IMG/VR virus record: IMGVR_UViG_3300008267_006118
Location: 1-43,382 of that record
DNA: 43,382 nt
Direction: 5' to 3' (one strand)
Origin: a virus
Part shown: piece by piece, positions 1-7,248 of the stretch
How the letters are laid out: every line of letters starts with the position of its first letter
How positions within the stretch are numbered: position 1 is the stretch's first letter
Translations under genes and position numbers: made by a program
Notes under the pieces: generated by a model
Database searches by the model: none
Seen by the model: only the letters and a program-made list of their open reading frames with translations
Told to the model about the DNA's origin: nothing

Positions 1-1268
1 ATGGTGAACTTATCTATTGCCCAGATGGTAATGGATTGACTGTTCCAAATACAACTACCATTAGCGGAGCGCATGCCTATCGAAAGGATGGACAATGGGT
101 CAGGACTAACAATACCCAACTTACTGCTAATGGTTCATCACTATGGAGGCAAGGATTCGCATTCGCGCAGTTTGACGCAACTGCCGCAGGCAACGGGCCT
201 TTCAATCCACAGATCATTGAAGATGTTACTTCTGGAGGAGTTCGTAAAAGGAAGTTGTATATCGACATTACTTTTAATGGTCTGACATTCCGAATCTACT
301 GCCTCTACTGCGTCCCTACATCAACTCCTCCAGCGGGAGGATTCCCATGTCTATTCATCGCGCAAGGATGGACTGGATACCCATCAGAATATCCAGACTA
401 CAATGCGGCTGGGTGGGCAACTTTTGGATTCGATTATGCAGGGGCAAGAGATGATGCTTTGCCTACAACAGAATATCCTGTTCCTCAACTAGCCTATGGT
501 ATTCACAGACCATCTCAAGGCGGATATACGATTAACACGACTTTGCAGGATGGAAGCCAGATAAGCAATGCTAGGCAGACTTCCGAATATCTTTGGTGCG
601 CTATTATGCGGAGAGCTTTTGAGTATATGGTCACGCAACCAGAGATAAATACTGCCAAGATTGGAATGCGTGGGCATAGCTATGGAGGAACAATCGCGTG
701 GAGCATGGCACAAGACCCACGACTAAAAGCCGTAGTGAGTTGGTTTGGCAATGGGTGGAATACATATTACCGCGACAAACTCTTGTGGAAATACAAACTC
801 CCAGCCACTACTTACCCAGCATGGTTGTCTGGAGAAAAAATCTATTTTAACGCAATTGATCCATCTATAGAAGCAAAGGGTGTAGTTGCCCCAATCTTGC
901 TAATCAACGGCTCCGCAGACCATCATGGAGGTCACGACAGAGTTGACGATACTTTTGCTAATGTTCCCGCAAATGTTCCGTGGGACTTCTCGCATGACGC
1001 GAATAAAAATCACAATGTTTCGCTTAATGTCCCAAACGAAAAATTATGGCTAGATAAATATGTTTTAGGAACAGCAACGACTTGGCCGAAGCGTCCCGCA
1101 TCTTGGATTTCAAAAGTTGGTGGAGTTCCGCAATTAAATGTCCAACCAGGTCAAACTCCAGTTGCAGACAACAGTAAATATTTGTTTGCATATGCGAATA
1201 TCATCTATACAAACGGGGTTGTAACTTCTACGCGATTCAATGCAGTAATTCCCAATAATCTAAATTAA
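1..1268 (+). CDS. Alpha/beta hydrolase (esterase or peptidase-like), 5' end outside window
   Basis: The frame is open back to base 1 (it reads G-E-L-I-Y-C-P-D upstream of the TTG at 36), so the gene starts before the window and the TTG is not the real start. The visible part is about 420 residues. The nucleophile-elbow motif GHSYGG has its Ser at 678-680; acidic candidates lie in the stretch INGSADHHGGHD near 910-940, and a likely catalytic His is in KNHNVS (CAC at 1011-1013). This is the fold of acetylxylan esterases, dienelactone hydrolases and prolyl-oligopeptidase-like enzymes. In a phage, just before the lysis genes, it may act on surface polysaccharide or be a tail-fibre-attached esterase; that role is inference. 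Its stop (TAA 1266-1268) shares one base with the next ATG. Confidence 0.75.
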   Translation, partial: GELIYCPDGNGLTVPNTTTISGAHAYRKDGQWVRTNNTQLTANGSSLWRQGFAFAQFDATAAGNGPFNPQIIEDVTSGGVRKRKLYIDITFNGLTFRIYCLYCVPTSTPPAGGFPCLFIAQGWTGYPSEYPDYNAAGWATFGFDYAGARDDALPTTEYPVPQLAYGIHRPSQGGYTINTTLQDGSQISNARQTSEYLWCAIMRRAFEYMVTQPEINTAKIGMRGHSYGGTIAWSMAQDPRLKAVVSWFGNGWNTYYRDKLLWKYKLPATTYPAWLSGEKIYFNAIDPSIEAKGVVAPILLINGSADHHGGHDRVDDTFANVPANVPWDFSHDANKNHNVSLNVPNEKLWLDKYVLGTATTWPKRPASWISKVGGVPQLNVQPGQTPVADNSKYLFAYANIIYTNGVVTSTRFNAVIPNNLN

Positions 1269-1465
1269 TGACTCCCGATAGTAACATAGCATCACATGGA
1301 ACTGGATATGCTGGCACTGTATTTAGTGTATTTGCTGTAATGATCTCTATGCTTCCAGAATTAGACGTTTGGTTTAGAATTTTAGCTTCAGTGAGTGCAA
1401 TTATTGCTGCATGGGTTTCTATTTATGTAATGCTTGCAAAGCTGAAAAAAGATAAAGACAAATGA
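1268..1465 (+). CDS. Small two-helix membrane protein, holin candidate
   Basis: 65 residues with two hydrophobic segments (about residues 15-31 and 36-57) separated by a short turn, then a Lys/Asp-rich tail KLKKDKDK. This is the layout of class II holins, which permeabilise the inner membrane to release the endolysin. It overlaps the upstream stop by one base (TAATG) and the next gene by four (ATGA), so all are translated together. Small size and sequence diversity of holins make the name tentative; position beside a lipoprotein and a lysin candidate is the main support. Confidence 0.6.
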   Translation: MTPDSNIASHGTGYAGTVFSVFAVMISMLPELDVWFRILASVSAIIAAWVSIYVMLAKLKKDKDK

Positions 1466-1692
1466 AATTTGCGTTTGCAATTCTACTTGCAATAATTCTC
1501 TGTTCATGCGTCAATATACCAATACCACCAGCAGGACAGAATCAAGGGAAACTTGGTTCAGTTCAATTAAAACTGGCAGTATCATACATTCCATACATCG
1601 ACCCAGATAAACCAACAGAAAATAAAACAAAAGAAGACCCAAGTGTAATATATGCTTGGGAACACTTCTCAAAAACAATAAAAGACAAATAA
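1462..1692 (+). CDS. Small lipoprotein, possible Rz1-like outer spanin
   Basis: 76 residues. The N-terminus has a Lys, a hydrophobic stretch (residues 4-14) and a lipobox-like L-C-S-C ending at Cys16, followed by a Pro-rich stretch (NIPIPPAG), so export and lipidation are expected. Pro-rich small lipoproteins next to holins are typical outer-membrane spanin subunits (Rz1 type) of phages of Gram-negative hosts. No separate Rz-like partner with a periplasmic coiled coil is evident, so it could also be an unrelated lipoprotein. Start overlaps the previous stop as ATGA. Confidence 0.5.
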   Translation: MKFAFAILLAIILCSCVNIPIPPAGQNQGKLGSVQLKLAVSYIPYIDPDKPTENKTKEDPSVIYAWEHFSKTIKDK

Positions 1693-1693
1693 T

Positions 1694-1867
1694 ATGAAAA
1701 TTGTAAATATAGTTCTTGAAAAATTGAGTGAGAATAGCACGTGGCGTGGTTTGATTTTGGTAGCGACTGCTCTCGGAGTAAAACTTGATCCTTCGATGCA
1801 AGAAGGAATTCTTGCGACTGGATTGAGTCTCGTAGGATTGATTAACGTAATTCGTAAAGGTAAATGA
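1694..1867 (+). CDS. 57-residue membrane protein, second holin-type candidate
   Basis: The ORF runs from ATG 1694 to TGA 1865-1867. The protein begins with a short amphipathic part, then STWRGLILVATALGVKL, a short linker, and a second hydrophobic part ending in Arg/Lys (NVIRKGK). The WRG-hydrophobic-LGVKLDP pattern is familiar from small phage holin-like proteins. The stop overlaps the next start as ATGA, which supports it being a real gene. Having two different small membrane proteins in one cassette suggests a holin/antiholin pair. Confidence 0.6.
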   Translation: MKIVNIVLEKLSENSTWRGLILVATALGVKLDPSMQEGILATGLSLVGLINVIRKGK

Positions 1868-2412
1868 GTTCAATCCTTCCAAAAGGGAAACCGCAACAAA
1901 AGCGAGAAGAGTCAGAAGCTATTCTGACAAAATTTTCTATTAGTGATAATGTTTCTCTACTTGGAATCCGTGGATATTACTTAGATACCATGGGTGAAAA
2001 GGGAGAGAATGACAGAGGATTATACGATGATGCTATTTTTGTTATCTCTCCTGACGCATATGTTTCATTCAATGCTAACACAGATCCTTCGGTATTCAGA
2101 AAAGGAATAGCTACACTAAAAGCTGGAGTTCACAGGTTCAAGAAGGGCAAACATGGTTTGTCTAAACCAGGTGGTGGTTATCCAGCATTACGTGCAGCTA
2201 ATAAGAATGAGGAGTTACCAGTGACAAGAGATGGAGAGGGAGACTCACTTGGTATTGCTATTAATATTCATAAGGGGGGATACGGAACTACAAGTTCGCT
2301 AGGATGCCAAACAATATATCCCGACCAATGGGATGCTTTTATTAATTTAGTTTATGCTGAGATGGATAGGTATAAACAGAAAACAATTCCATATTTACTA
2401 ATAGAAAAATAA
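1864..2412 (+). CDS. YkuD (L,D-transpeptidase)-like protein, endolysin candidate
   Basis: 182 residues. The key part is near residues 130-160: INIHKGGYGTTSSLGCQTI followed by PDQW. An HxG-like element and a S-x-G-C motif are the hallmark of the YkuD fold, in which the Cys attacks peptidoglycan peptides. Its place directly after two holin-like genes and a lipoprotein suggests a cell-wall-cleaving endolysin, which would be an uncommon fold for that job. There is no signal peptide, as expected for a holin-dependent lysin. Catalytic activity is inferred from motif and context only. Confidence 0.55.
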   Translation: MSSILPKGKPQQKREESEAILTKFSISDNVSLLGIRGYYLDTMGEKGENDRGLYDDAIFVISPDAYVSFNANTDPSVFRKGIATLKAGVHRFKKGKHGLSKPGGGYPALRAANKNEELPVTRDGEGDSLGIAINIHKGGYGTTSSLGCQTIYPDQWDAFINLVYAEMDRYKQKTIPYLLIEK

Positions 2413-2416
2413 AACT

Positions 2417-2650
2417 ATGACACCAGAAGAACAAAAGCGCAGGGGACTCAGTGATGAAGATGTGAAATTTATTGAACAAAGAGAGCTTGGTAAAAAAAAT
2501 AAAGCTAAACGTGAAAGTGGTTTTTATGACAAGCCAATGTATCAAAGCCCCAAGCCAATGTATCAAAGCTCCAATTCAACTGATCCATTAGGGAGAAATC
2601 TAACTGAAGCTGAAAAATTCGCTAAGGGATTTAAAGGTGGAGCGAAATAA
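2417..2650 (+). CDS. Small Lys-rich protein of unknown function
   Basis: 77 residues, not recognised. Charged N-terminal half, then a direct repeat KPMYQSPKPMYQS at about residues 40-52, then a Gly/Lys-rich tail (KGFKGGAK). It follows the lysin candidate by 4 bases and is probably co-transcribed. No membrane segment or enzyme motif is visible. The style (short motifs repeated, K/E-rich) resembles the proteins at 25149 and 25333. Confidence 0.6.
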   Translation: MTPEEQKRRGLSDEDVKFIEQRELGKKNKAKRESGFYDKPMYQSPKPMYQSSNSTDPLGRNLTEAEKFAKGFKGGAK

Positions 2651-2671
2651 AACAATGCGTTTCATATAATC

Positions 2672-2791
2672 ATGTCAAACACTGATACTCTTGAAAAAGA
2701 AATCCAATTATTAAAGGCAGCATTAAATCAATGCCTTAAAGCTAGACAGATTTCTCACGTTAAAAAAATCATTAAAGAAGTAATGAAGTGA
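2672..2791 (+). CDS. 39-residue helical protein, unknown
   Basis: The ORF runs from ATG 2672 to TGA 2789-2791. Predicted as one charged amphipathic helix (EKEIQLLKAALNQCLKA). The stop overlaps the GTG start of the next gene (GTGA at 2788-2791), the same coupling used throughout this operon, which is the best argument that it is translated. Confidence 0.45.
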   Translation: MSNTDTLEKEIQLLKAALNQCLKARQISHVKKIIKEVMK

Positions 2792-3081
2792 AAACAAAAA
2801 CTGCCACAATTCCTATCCGTAGTGAAAAGTGGAAAGTTTTCTTTAAGCCTCCACCTAAAGTAGCAGATGGAGCTATTGGTTTCTGTATATTTGATCAGAG
2901 AAAAATCTACGTTACTCCAGACGAAGATTGCCTTGGAACAATGATCCATGAATTGCTTCACGCTTTATTCCCGCAGCTTAATGAGGATGCAATAGTGGAA
3001 GCTGAAACAGTGTTAATGCTTGGGTTATCCAAGTTCCCGCAAGAGTATTTACTTGACGAAGATGGAGGAATTGAACTATGA
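2788..3081 (+). CDS. Small HExxH zinc-metallopeptidase-like protein
   Basis: 97 residues from a GTG start. HELLH at about residues 53-57 is a zincin active-site motif (two His bind Zn, Glu is the base); the downstream acidic stretch (EDAIVEAE) could supply the third ligand. The preceding DEDCLGTMI helix fits small phage SprT/M78-like domains. Too short to assign a substrate. It overlaps its neighbours on both sides by four bases (GTGA and ATGA), so it is part of one translationally coupled set. Confidence 0.55.
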   Translation: MKTKTATIPIRSEKWKVFFKPPPKVADGAIGFCIFDQRKIYVTPDEDCLGTMIHELLHALFPQLNEDAIVEAETVLMLGLSKFPQEYLLDEDGGIEL

Positions 3082-3284
3082 GCTTAAGATACGAACAATA
3101 TAACTCACTTAAAAAGACACAAAGTTTTTTACGTGATCTAATGTTTACGGACACAAGACCAAAAACTGTAAAAGAATTAAAAGCTAGAGCTTATTCATGC
3201 TTGCGACACTTTCCACATTTAAAAGAAAATGGTGAACCAATGTTTTCGCAAGATAACTTTTTAGATGAAACAAAACAAAACTAA
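3078..3284 (+). CDS. Small basic protein, unknown
   Basis: 68 residues, no recognised domain. Basic and aromatic, with a central helix (TVKELKARAYSCLRHFPHL). It overlaps the preceding gene by ATGA and the following metallophosphoesterase start by about 20 bases. Probably a conserved phage accessory protein; function unknown. Confidence 0.6.
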   Translation: MSLRYEQYNSLKKTQSFLRDLMFTDTRPKTVKELKARAYSCLRHFPHLKENGEPMFSQDNFLDETKQN

Positions 3285-4080
3285 AAGAAAACCAATCGGC
3301 GCAGTAGTCATCTCTGACTTGCACGTTGGATCAACAGTTGCTCTTTGGCCTCCAGATGGGGAACTGAGTAGCGGAAACGTGGTAGGATTCGGGAAGAACT
3401 ACCACCAAAAATGGTTGTGGGACGTATGGCAGCATACAATAAAGACTGCTTGCGAGCATTTTGGTAGTGATCCTTGGGTTCTAATTTGTAATGGTGATTT
3501 AATGGATGGAGTTCATCATCACAACACAGAAATAACAGCAGCTATTGAAGCTGACCATATGGAAGCATCTGTTAAATGTATCAAGTTACTCTCCGAAAAA
3601 GCGCAAAAAACATATGTCGTCCGTGGAACTGAATGCCACACCAAAGAATTTGAAAAGGTAATAGCTCAAAAGTTAGGCGCAGTTTATTGTGGAGATACAG
3701 GTTTGCTTGAGATTCACGGGACATTGCTTGACGTGAAGCATCACACAACTACGTCAGGCAGGGCTTATCTTGAGGCTGGAGGAATGTCTATCGCTATGGG
3801 CAATGCTAGGCTTAACTACGCAAGAGTAGACCACCGTATCCCAAAAGTATTTATAAGGGCGCACAGACACGTTGGCGGCGTTTACACAGATGGTTCTGCT
3901 GCAATGGTAATCACTGGAGCATATCAACTACTAACTCGATGGGGAAAAAAGGTAGTAGGAGATTCAGTTTGCCGTCCAGCATTTGCTATTCTCGATTGGA
4001 GAAACAAACCACAAAATTCATTGCCAGCTATATCACTCCCAACATATGACCCACGCCAAGAAGCAATCACTATTGTCTAA
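3265..4080 (+). CDS. Calcineurin-like metallophosphoesterase
   Basis: 271 residues. The metal-binding motifs of the family occur in order: D18-L-H20 (SDLHVG), GDLMDG at 77-82, the acid/His motif RGTECH near 119-124, and a C-terminal HRHVGGVY in place of the usual GHxH. These residues bind two metals and hydrolyse phosphomono- or diesters. Phage members often act on nucleotides, cyclic phosphates or DNA ends; the substrate cannot be told from sequence. The start lies 20 bases inside the upstream gene; no better start is seen. Confidence 0.8.
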   Translation: MKQNKTKRKPIGAVVISDLHVGSTVALWPPDGELSSGNVVGFGKNYHQKWLWDVWQHTIKTACEHFGSDPWVLICNGDLMDGVHHHNTEITAAIEADHMEASVKCIKLLSEKAQKTYVVRGTECHTKEFEKVIAQKLGAVYCGDTGLLEIHGTLLDVKHHTTTSGRAYLEAGGMSIAMGNARLNYARVDHRIPKVFIRAHRHVGGVYTDGSAAMVITGAYQLLTRWGKKVVGDSVCRPAFAILDWRNKPQNSLPAISLPTYDPRQEAITIV

Positions 4081-4084
4081 CAAT
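4072..4084 (+). promoter_or_regulatory. Palindromic box ATTGTCTAACAAT upstream of a gene start
   Basis: A one-mismatch copy of the ATTGTTTAACAAT palindrome found at 16686-16698 and 26846-26858. It ends 6 bases before the ATG at 4091, a spacing similar to the other copies, and was used to choose 4091 as start of the next gene. It also carries the TAA stop of the metallophosphoesterase. Chance similarity is possible because it lies partly in coding DNA. Confidence 0.3.
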
Positions 4085-4090
4085 AAAGTA

Positions 4091-4318
4091 ATGGAGTCAG
4101 CATGGCATGCGTTTTTTAACGAATGCACAAAACATACAATTGATGATTTAAAAAAAGAAGGATGGATGCCTACTTTTGAACTTTGCCAAAAACTTAAAAT
4201 TAAAAAGACTGCATGCCTTGACAAGATGAAAAAAGACAAAAGGTTTGAAGGAAAGAAATTCAAAGTGATACATCTAGGATCAACACGGGAGATGTCATTC
4301 TTTAGGTTCAAGAAGTAA
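4091..4318 (+). CDS. Small basic protein, possible winged-helix
   Basis: 75 residues from ATG 4091. An earlier in-frame ATG at 4046 would overlap the previous gene by 35 bases, so 4091 is preferred. The sequence KKEGWMPTFELCQKLKIKKT with a following basic helix and beta-like VIHLGSTREMSFFRF resembles a small helix-turn-helix/wing domain, so DNA binding is possible but unproven. It is the last gene of the first plus-strand block, followed by a hairpin. Confidence 0.5.
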   Translation: MESAWHAFFNECTKHTIDDLKKEGWMPTFELCQKLKIKKTACLDKMKKDKRFEGKKFKVIHLGSTREMSFFRFKK

Positions 4319-4322
4319 AAGA

Positions 4323-4350
4323 GAAGGGAGGGGAACAACCCCCTCCCTTC
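4323..4350. terminator. Strong hairpin between converging operons
   Basis: An 11-bp perfect GC-rich stem (GAAGGGAGGGG / CCCCTCCCTTC) with a 6-base loop lies between a plus gene ending at 4318 and a minus gene ending at 4418. On the minus strand the stem is followed by TCTTTTAC, so it suits the minus transcript best; on the plus strand the following bases are not T-rich. Probably a shared terminator. Confidence 0.7.
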
Positions 4351-4417
4351 CAATGAACACATAACATAAACGCACCATCAGAACACGAAACGAATGATGC
4401 GTGGTTAATTTAACTAA

Positions 4418-4882
4418 TTAATTAAAATAGTCAATAGGATATTGAATTTCTATTTCAGTTTTTTCTTCTTCGTAATGTTTAACTTTTTCTTGGTCTGTTT
4501 CGAGGATGATTTTCCATGGTTCGTCGCCTTCGATAATCCCGCTTCTATGGAGAAAATCGAGGCAGTCTTTAACTGATCCAGCAAAGTTGTCTGGATCGAG
4601 GGGCTTGACCCTGTGACCTGTGAATTTGATTCGCACCCTTTCCTGCAAGCCTCCCATGCTATCTTTTTTTCTTTTAGTTGTACTGCCCAATGCTGCCGCT
4701 TTGTTACATTTAACGAAGGAGTCCTGTAGTTTATAGTTATCTTTATTGAGTTCATCTTTTAATTCATACTTCTTTTGCGTTATACGCCTCTCCACGATGT
4801 TTTCATAGAAAGACCCATGGTTTGCCTTCAGGAATCCATCAGAGGCATTAGGGAACATTTTACGAAGTTCAGCTTCCGTCAT
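4418..4882 (-). CDS. RusA-like Holliday-junction resolvase family protein
   Basis: 154 residues. The C-terminal half carries the RusA signature: LDPDNFAGSVKDCLDFLHRSG followed by GDEP and an acidic beta region (EEEKTEIEIQY). The Asp residues of DPDN, D-C-L-D and GDE are the metal-binding set that cleaves four-way junctions. The N-terminus (MTEAELRKMFPNAS) looks like a genuine start of a family with a variable linker. The middle (about residues 45-82) is low-quality Lys-rich sequence, and another frame of the same DNA encodes what looks like a RusA N-terminal strand and helix (see the 4641-4755 entry). Last gene of a four-gene minus operon; overlaps the HNH gene by 4 bases. Confidence 0.6.
   Translation of the reverse strand: MTEAELRKMFPNASDGFLKANHGSFYENIVERRITQKKYELKDELNKDNYKLQDSFVKCNKAAALGSTTKRKKDSMGGLQERVRIKFTGHRVKPLDPDNFAGSVKDCLDFLHRSGIIEGDEPWKIILETDQEKVKHYEEEKTEIEIQYPIDYFN
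4641..4755 (-). other. Alternate-frame segment resembling the RusA N-terminus, with an A AAA AAG heptamer
   Basis: From ATG 4755 the -1-related frame reads INYRTPSLNVTKRQHWAVQL, then KEKKIAWEACRK. The PSLN...HW pattern and following helix are what RusA-type proteins have before the DPDN core, which here lies in the frame of 4418-4882. A canonical -1 slippery heptamer A AAA AAG (4669 down to 4663) is positioned with zero-frame codons GAA-AAA-AAG; a -1 shift there joins the two frames. It could be a programmed shift, a pair of compensating indels in the 154-residue gene, or coincidence. Confidence 0.4.
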
Positions 4883-5142
4883 ACAAGGTAGCCCATTTCT
4901 CTAGCCCACTTGCCGTTCGATTCTATTTTCATGTGGCATGGTCTGCACACAGACATGAATGTTTCGGCGTTGCACATATTCAAACCTCTACGTTCTTTGT
5001 GATGGATGTCCGTTGCTGGAACACCACAAACTTCGCAAAACATATGTAGCATCATGTACTCTTTTCTTATCTTGGAATATTCCATGAGCTTCTTCTTGTG
5101 TTTAGAAGAAACTTTATTAATGGGTTTCTTGGACCTAAGCAT
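4879..5142 (-). CDS. HNH nuclease-like protein
   Basis: 87 residues. A CEVCG...CRPCH zinc-binding pair frames TDIHHKERRG, the HH element of an HNH/beta-beta-alpha-metal active site, with N/H residues in MCNAETFMSVCRPCHMK. The family cuts DNA; small phage versions next to terminase or recombination genes often assist packaging or act as homing nucleases. Here it sits between RusA-like and MazG-like genes, overlapping both by a few bases, so it is a stable operon member rather than a freestanding insertion. Confidence 0.75.
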   Translation of the reverse strand: MLRSKKPINKVSSKHKKKLMEYSKIRKEYMMLHMFCEVCGVPATDIHHKERRGLNMCNAETFMSVCRPCHMKIESNGKWAREMGYLV

Positions 5143-5485
5143 TCTTGTCTGCTCTTTCTTGCGCTTGACTGTCGGAATATGACAGCTTGTGGTATCTAGT
5201 TGATAACTTTGTCACGTTAGATTCTATACATTGCTCACGGGTTAGACCTACTGACTGACGAAACCCTTCCAAGAAGAACTCAATGTCACCAAGTTCTTCT
5301 AACACATTCTCCATGTCTAGTGGCTTGCGATAGATCGTTGACTTCTTGACTGCATCCAACAATTCTCCAGCTTCTCCGCTTAACCCAAGAGTCATGTGGA
5401 TTAGGTGACACTCTGATGAAGTCAGTTCATTTTTGATTTGATCACCAGATTTCAATAGTGCTTTTACGAATTCATTATAGTTCAT
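5135..5485 (-). CDS. MazG-like NTP pyrophosphohydrolase
   Basis: 116 residues. GLSGEAGELLDAVKK (about 33-47) and EELGDIEFFLEG are the two metal-binding helices of the all-alpha NTP pyrophosphatase (MazG/dUTPase-2) fold; the acidic residues hold Mg that hydrolyses NTP to NMP and pyrophosphate. The tail LSYSDSQAQERADK also occurs in phage MazG-like proteins. Likely job: removing non-canonical or unwanted dNTPs, together with ThyX and the dCMP-deaminase-family enzyme of this phage. Overlaps both neighbours by 8-11 bases. Confidence 0.8.
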   Translation of the reverse strand: MNYNEFVKALLKSGDQIKNELTSSECHLIHMTLGLSGEAGELLDAVKKSTIYRKPLDMENVLEELGDIEFFLEGFRQSVGLTREQCIESNVTKLSTRYHKLSYSDSQAQERADKNA

Positions 5486-5738
5486 TTAGTTTATTTTCTA
5501 TGCGTTCAACCCAGTCTAATGAATGGATCTTTTTTGGTTTTGGTTTGTTTGCTTTCCTAACTCTCTTCACCCTGTAAATATCAGGGATTGGAGAAATATC
5601 TAATGTAATTTCATGTGTGATAAACGAGTGTTTATTCTTACACCTTTTGGTTCTTCTAACAAAACTTATTCCATCGTTAGTTTCAAGCGATCTACTTTCA
5701 GTAGTCTCTAATTTTTCACCACAATTCTGACACTTCAT
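5475..5738 (-). CDS. NrdR-like zinc-ribbon protein
   Basis: 87 residues. CQNCG at the N-terminus, then an ESRSLETNDGISFVRRTKRC segment and an F-x-T-x-E element closely match the zinc ribbon of NrdR, which binds promoters of ribonucleotide reductase genes. The ATP-cone of full NrdR is absent; the C-terminal half is Lys/Pro-rich. It might be a truncated DNA-binding regulator. First gene of the minus operon; the ATG lies very close to a candidate promoter, suggesting a leaderless start. Confidence 0.6.
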   Translation of the reverse strand: MKCQNCGEKLETTESRSLETNDGISFVRRTKRCKNKHSFITHEITLDISPIPDIYRVKRVRKANKPKPKKIHSLDWVERIENKLNEL

Positions 5739-5742
5739 TAGA

Positions 5743-5775
5743 AATATATTGACCTACATGTTGAGTCGTGTCAAT
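5743..5775. promoter_or_regulatory. Divergent promoter region with inverted TTGAC boxes
   Basis: ATTGAC (5748-5753) and GTCAAT (5770-5775) form an inverted repeat, giving a -35-like TTGAC on each strand between the divergent genes starting at 5738 (minus) and 5787 (plus). On the minus strand TATATT (5748-5743) is a candidate -10, but its distance from TTGACA is 20 bases, longer than usual. The inverted repeat could equally be an operator controlling both directions. Confidence 0.35.
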
Positions 5776-5786
5776 GTAACACTTCA

Positions 5787-6044
5787 ATGAACATAAAAGT
5801 AGAAGATAAACTTGCTGATTATCTCGATGACGAAGAGTCAATATTATTAGCTGATGGTTTTGATGATGCTTTCCTCGGAATAGGACGGCAATTTGGAAAA
5901 CCATTTGCAATTTATGACAAAGAAAAATGTTTGAGAATATTGCAAGAAACCATGAGCGAAGAAGAAGCTATTGAATATTTTTCATTCAATGTGGAGGGAG
6001 CTTGGGTTGGTGAAAAGACACCAATATTTTTGGAATTTTTATAA
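5787..6044 (+). CDS. Acidic protein of unknown function
   Basis: 85 residues, strongly acidic (DYLDDEESILLADGFDDAFLG), with an EEEAIEYFSFNVEGAWVGE segment seen in several phage and host proteins of unknown role. First gene of the plus operon 5787-8407 and separated from the minus operon only by the divergent promoter region. Its stop overlaps the next start (TAATG). Confidence 0.6.
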   Translation: MNIKVEDKLADYLDDEESILLADGFDDAFLGIGRQFGKPFAIYDKEKCLRILQETMSEEEAIEYFSFNVEGAWVGEKTPIFLEFL

Positions 6045-6238
6045 TGGAAATAAAAAAAGTAAATTCACCTGATTTTGCAGCGTGGATAAATATAGGGAAT
6101 GCCTCTTCAGACATAACGCTTGCTAAATCTGCATATGAAAAAAAAGATTATGTGGACTGCTGCATGTGGATTGACATGGCAATCGTAGAACTAATGAACG
6201 CTTACTCTAGAATAAAAAAAGATAACAACATACAATGA
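6044..6238 (+). CDS. Small protein, unknown
   Basis: 64 residues, predicted mainly helical (two helices around residues 22-34 and 42-56). No known motif. It overlaps the upstream stop by one base and the glycosyltransferase start by four (ATGA), so it belongs to the same translational unit. Confidence 0.55.
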   Translation: MEIKKVNSPDFAAWINIGNASSDITLAKSAYEKKDYVDCCMWIDMAIVELMNAYSRIKKDNNIQ

Positions 6239-7248
6239 AACATACATATCACATACTCGGATTACCGCATACAGTTACAAGCAAGGAGTTTAACGCATGC
6301 GCTTATACTCAAAAAGTTTGGAAGTTTGCAAAAATGGCCACAGCTAATGGTCATAATGTAATACATTACGGACATGAAGACTCAGATCCAATTTGCGCTA
6401 CATTCTATAAAAACGCTATTCGTGAGATAGGTTTCCGAAAGAAAAAGTATGACTTTATCCTTCCATTTTGGGGGTCTGGAGTTCGACCTATATGCGATGC
6501 ACATCAAGACATTATAACAGTTGAACCAGGAATTGGGTATGCGGGGGGTCACTGGGCGCGATGGAAGGTGTGGGAAAGTTACGCGATATATCACGCATTC
6601 TGTGGCATGAAAAATGTGGGGACATGCCAGCAAGATTGGTATGACACTATTATTCCGAACTACTTTGAAGTAGAAGATTTCGACTTCAATTCTAAGAAAG
6701 AAGATTACTTCCTATACTTGGGGAGAGTGTACAATGGCAAGGGAGTTGATGTAGCTATTCAAGCAACTGAAAAGGCTGGAGTTAAACTTGTTATAGCTGG
6801 GCAAAAAGAAGAAGGATACAAACTCCCTGACCATGTTGAATACGTTGGCTACGCAAATGTAGCAACTCGAAAGAAACTAATGGCTAATGCGAAGGCATCG
6901 TTCTTGCCGTCGATGTATATTGAGCCATTTGGTGGAGTTCAAATTGAAAACTTATTGTCTGGAACCCCTACAATAACCACCGATTGGGGATCATTTGCTG
7001 AAAACAATTTGCATGGAGTAACAGGGTTTAGGTGTCGGACCATGGGTGATTTTGTTGATGCTATCAAAAACATTGATCAGATTAAGCCAGAGAATTGCAG
7101 GAAGTGGGGAGAAAACTTCTCGCTTGAGAATGTTTGGCCTCGTTATGAAAAGTATTTTGAGGATGTTTTAGATGTGTATCAAGGAAAAGGATGGTATGCG
7201 GACGGGAACAATATTAACGCAATGAAAATGAAGTATCCAAACAAATGA
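6235..7248 (+). CDS. GT-B glycosyltransferase (family 4-like)
   Basis: 337 residues. The C-terminal Rossmann half shows the GT4 pattern: YLGRVYNGKGVDVAIQA, then a predicted strand KLVIAGQKEEG, an EYVGYAN motif and E-x7-E-like MYIEPFGGVQIENLLSGTP, with FAENNLHGVTGF after it. These bind the nucleotide-sugar donor. It transfers a sugar to a yet unknown acceptor: modified DNA base, virion protein or host envelope. Followed by a methyltransferase with a 4-base overlap, so both may decorate the same target. No signal peptide or membrane segment. Confidence 0.8.
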   Translation: MKHTYHILGLPHTVTSKEFNACAYTQKVWKFAKMATANGHNVIHYGHEDSDPICATFYKNAIREIGFRKKKYDFILPFWGSGVRPICDAHQDIITVEPGIGYAGGHWARWKVWESYAIYHAFCGMKNVGTCQQDWYDTIIPNYFEVEDFDFNSKKEDYFLYLGRVYNGKGVDVAIQATEKAGVKLVIAGQKEEGYKLPDHVEYVGYANVATRKKLMANAKASFLPSMYIEPFGGVQIENLLSGTPTITTDWGSFAENNLHGVTGFRCRTMGDFVDAIKNIDQIKPENCRKWGENFSLENVWPRYEKYFEDVLDVYQGKGWYADGNNINAMKMKYPNK

